NCBI GenBank assembly: GCA_946188155.1
Contig: CAMHUC010000025.1
Span: 1 to 47,590, forward strand
Reading direction: 5' to 3'
Length of the DNA stretch: 47,590 nt
Source of the DNA: an uncultured bacterium
Lineage (GTDB): Bacteria; Bacteroidota; Bacteroidia; Bacteroidales; Bacteroidaceae
In this document: positions 47,119-47,590 of the stretch, in pieces
How positions within the stretch are numbered: the stretch's first letter is position 1
How the letters are laid out: each line of letters opens with the position of its first letter
The notes under the pieces: model-generated
The model's input: only the letters and a program-made list of their open reading frames with translations
Database searches by the model: none
Told to the model about the DNA's origin: nothing
Program-made: the position numbers and the translations under genes

Positions 47119-47590
47119 AGTTCCCTTTTTGTTCCGTTTATTACTTTCAGGCTGCAAATATACCAAATAATCTTTATATGGAAGAAATTCGCAATCGAAA
47201 TTTACATTTTACCCACAAAAAAAACTGCCAACAGGCAGCCACAAACTCTAACACCTCGCCGCTGATGGGCGACCACCTCTCACGTCATGGCCTCGTCCTC
47301 CATGCACCGCCACCCCACACCGTTCAAAATCCCGCGATCCGTAAAATCCGATGTAAAGAAGCGCCCTTCAAACTTGCTCTTCAAGCCACCCCGATGTAAG
47401 CTCCATGTAAAGCAATGTAAACCGTTTCGTTTTTCTGGCCTCCTCTCTCCAAATCTCCGTAACTCCCTATAAACAAACGCTTTTCACTCACTTTCTCCAG
47501 TACCCACTCCTCTCCGTTTCGTTTTACGCCCCATACAAAGGTGTACGTGACCTACAAGGGTGGCCACAACAGGATTCACGGCTCACACTA
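47119..47590. other. Phage left terminus and possible junction
   Basis: No gene is supported. It contains ATGTAA repeats at 47351, 47394, 47405 and 47415 and the inverted transposase-site-like motifs at 47422-47434 and 47514-47525. The last 50 bases may be host DNA; a short open frame there cannot be judged. Confidence 0.5.
47422..47525 (-). repeat. Putative transposase-binding sites, phage left end
   Basis: CCGTTTCGTTTTT (47422-47434) and CCGTTTCGTTTT (47514-47525) are the reverse complement of the AAAACGAAACG motif at the opposite end. They are 92 bp apart, like L1 and L2 of Mu. A 12-base block TTTTTCTGGCCT (47430-47441) also recurs at 73-84. Confidence 0.55.

Noticed and set aside
99..47553. 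GACCT at 99-103 and 47549-47553 as target-site duplication
   Set aside because: The resulting phage ends would begin TGATTC and ACGTAC, which do not match each other; a 5-base match between two flanks is expected by chance.

Overview
The window is almost entirely one temperate, Mu-like transposable phage of a Bacteroidales host (Bacteroides, Phocaeicola, Parabacteroides or Prevotella type). The host assignment rests on seven good copies of the Bacteroidetes promoter -7 element (TAnnTTTG, usually read as TACCTTTGCA or TATCTTTGCA), several with a TTTG -33 box 19-20 nt upstream, and on A-rich leaders with few strong Shine-Dalgarno sites. The layout (MuA, MuB, GemA, DUF3164, DUF1804, DUF1320, DUF935 portal, MuF and gpG homologues plus a diversity-generating retroelement) resembles the Hankyphage type of Bacteroides phage; that comparison is from memory, not from a search. 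The phage lies reversed: its left (immunity/transposase) end is at the right of the window and its right (tail fibre/DNA modification) end is at the left. Inverted copies of an AAAACGAAACG motif, probably transposase-binding sites, lie at both ends (about 66-136 and 47422-47525), so the prophage fills nearly the whole window.

Region by region: 47.5-46.4 kb is the phage left end, with transposase-site-like repeats, one small gene and an array of GTAACCCC iterons. 45.9-46.4 kb encodes a HTH repressor on the + strand, divergent from the early operon; two perfect palindromes sit in the shared control region. 45.7-38.2 kb (- strand) is the early operon: two small proteins, MuA-like transposase, MuB-like ATPase, a RecA-like ATPase, several very small zinc-ribbon proteins, a DUF4406 protein, GemA and DUF3164, closed by a terminator. 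38.07-37.76 kb is a separately promoted small gene that could be the late activator. 31.5-37.8 kb (+ strand) is the DNA-packaging and head operon. 31.4-0.3 kb (- strand) is the second late operon: lipoprotein, protease/scaffold, major capsid protein with a C-terminal Ig-like domain, lysis genes, major tail protein, a tRNA-like gene, tail chaperone, a 2442-residue tape measure protein, baseplate and tip proteins, a 2150-residue receptor-binding fibre, the retroelement, and finally Dam and a thymidylate-synthase-like protein. The two late operons diverge from a 31.38-31.51 kb control region holding two facing-away promoters and three direct repeats spaced exactly 21 bp apart.

The working logic: repressor and palindromic operators hold the early operon; transposase and MuB replicate the phage by transposition; a middle regulator probably opens the bidirectional late promoter; the retroelement then rewrites the last exposed loop region of the fibre to change host range. 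The template repeat (4277-4396) and variable repeat (4635-4754) differ at 17 of 120 positions and every difference is at a template adenine.

The points most worth following are: the retroelement with a reverse transcriptase carrying an extra C-terminal domain and no recognisable Avd gene; a compact structured RNA candidate at 2119-2258 and a second small antisense RNA candidate at 225-337; a DNA-modification pair (Dam plus a thymidylate synthase homologue with the dCMP-type Asn-to-Asp swap) where Mu carries mom; a tRNA-like gene ending 4 nt before a tail gene start codon; a toxin-like nuclease domain on the MuF head protein; and a family of perfect 8-bp hairpins with a common apex scattered in coding and non-coding DNA.
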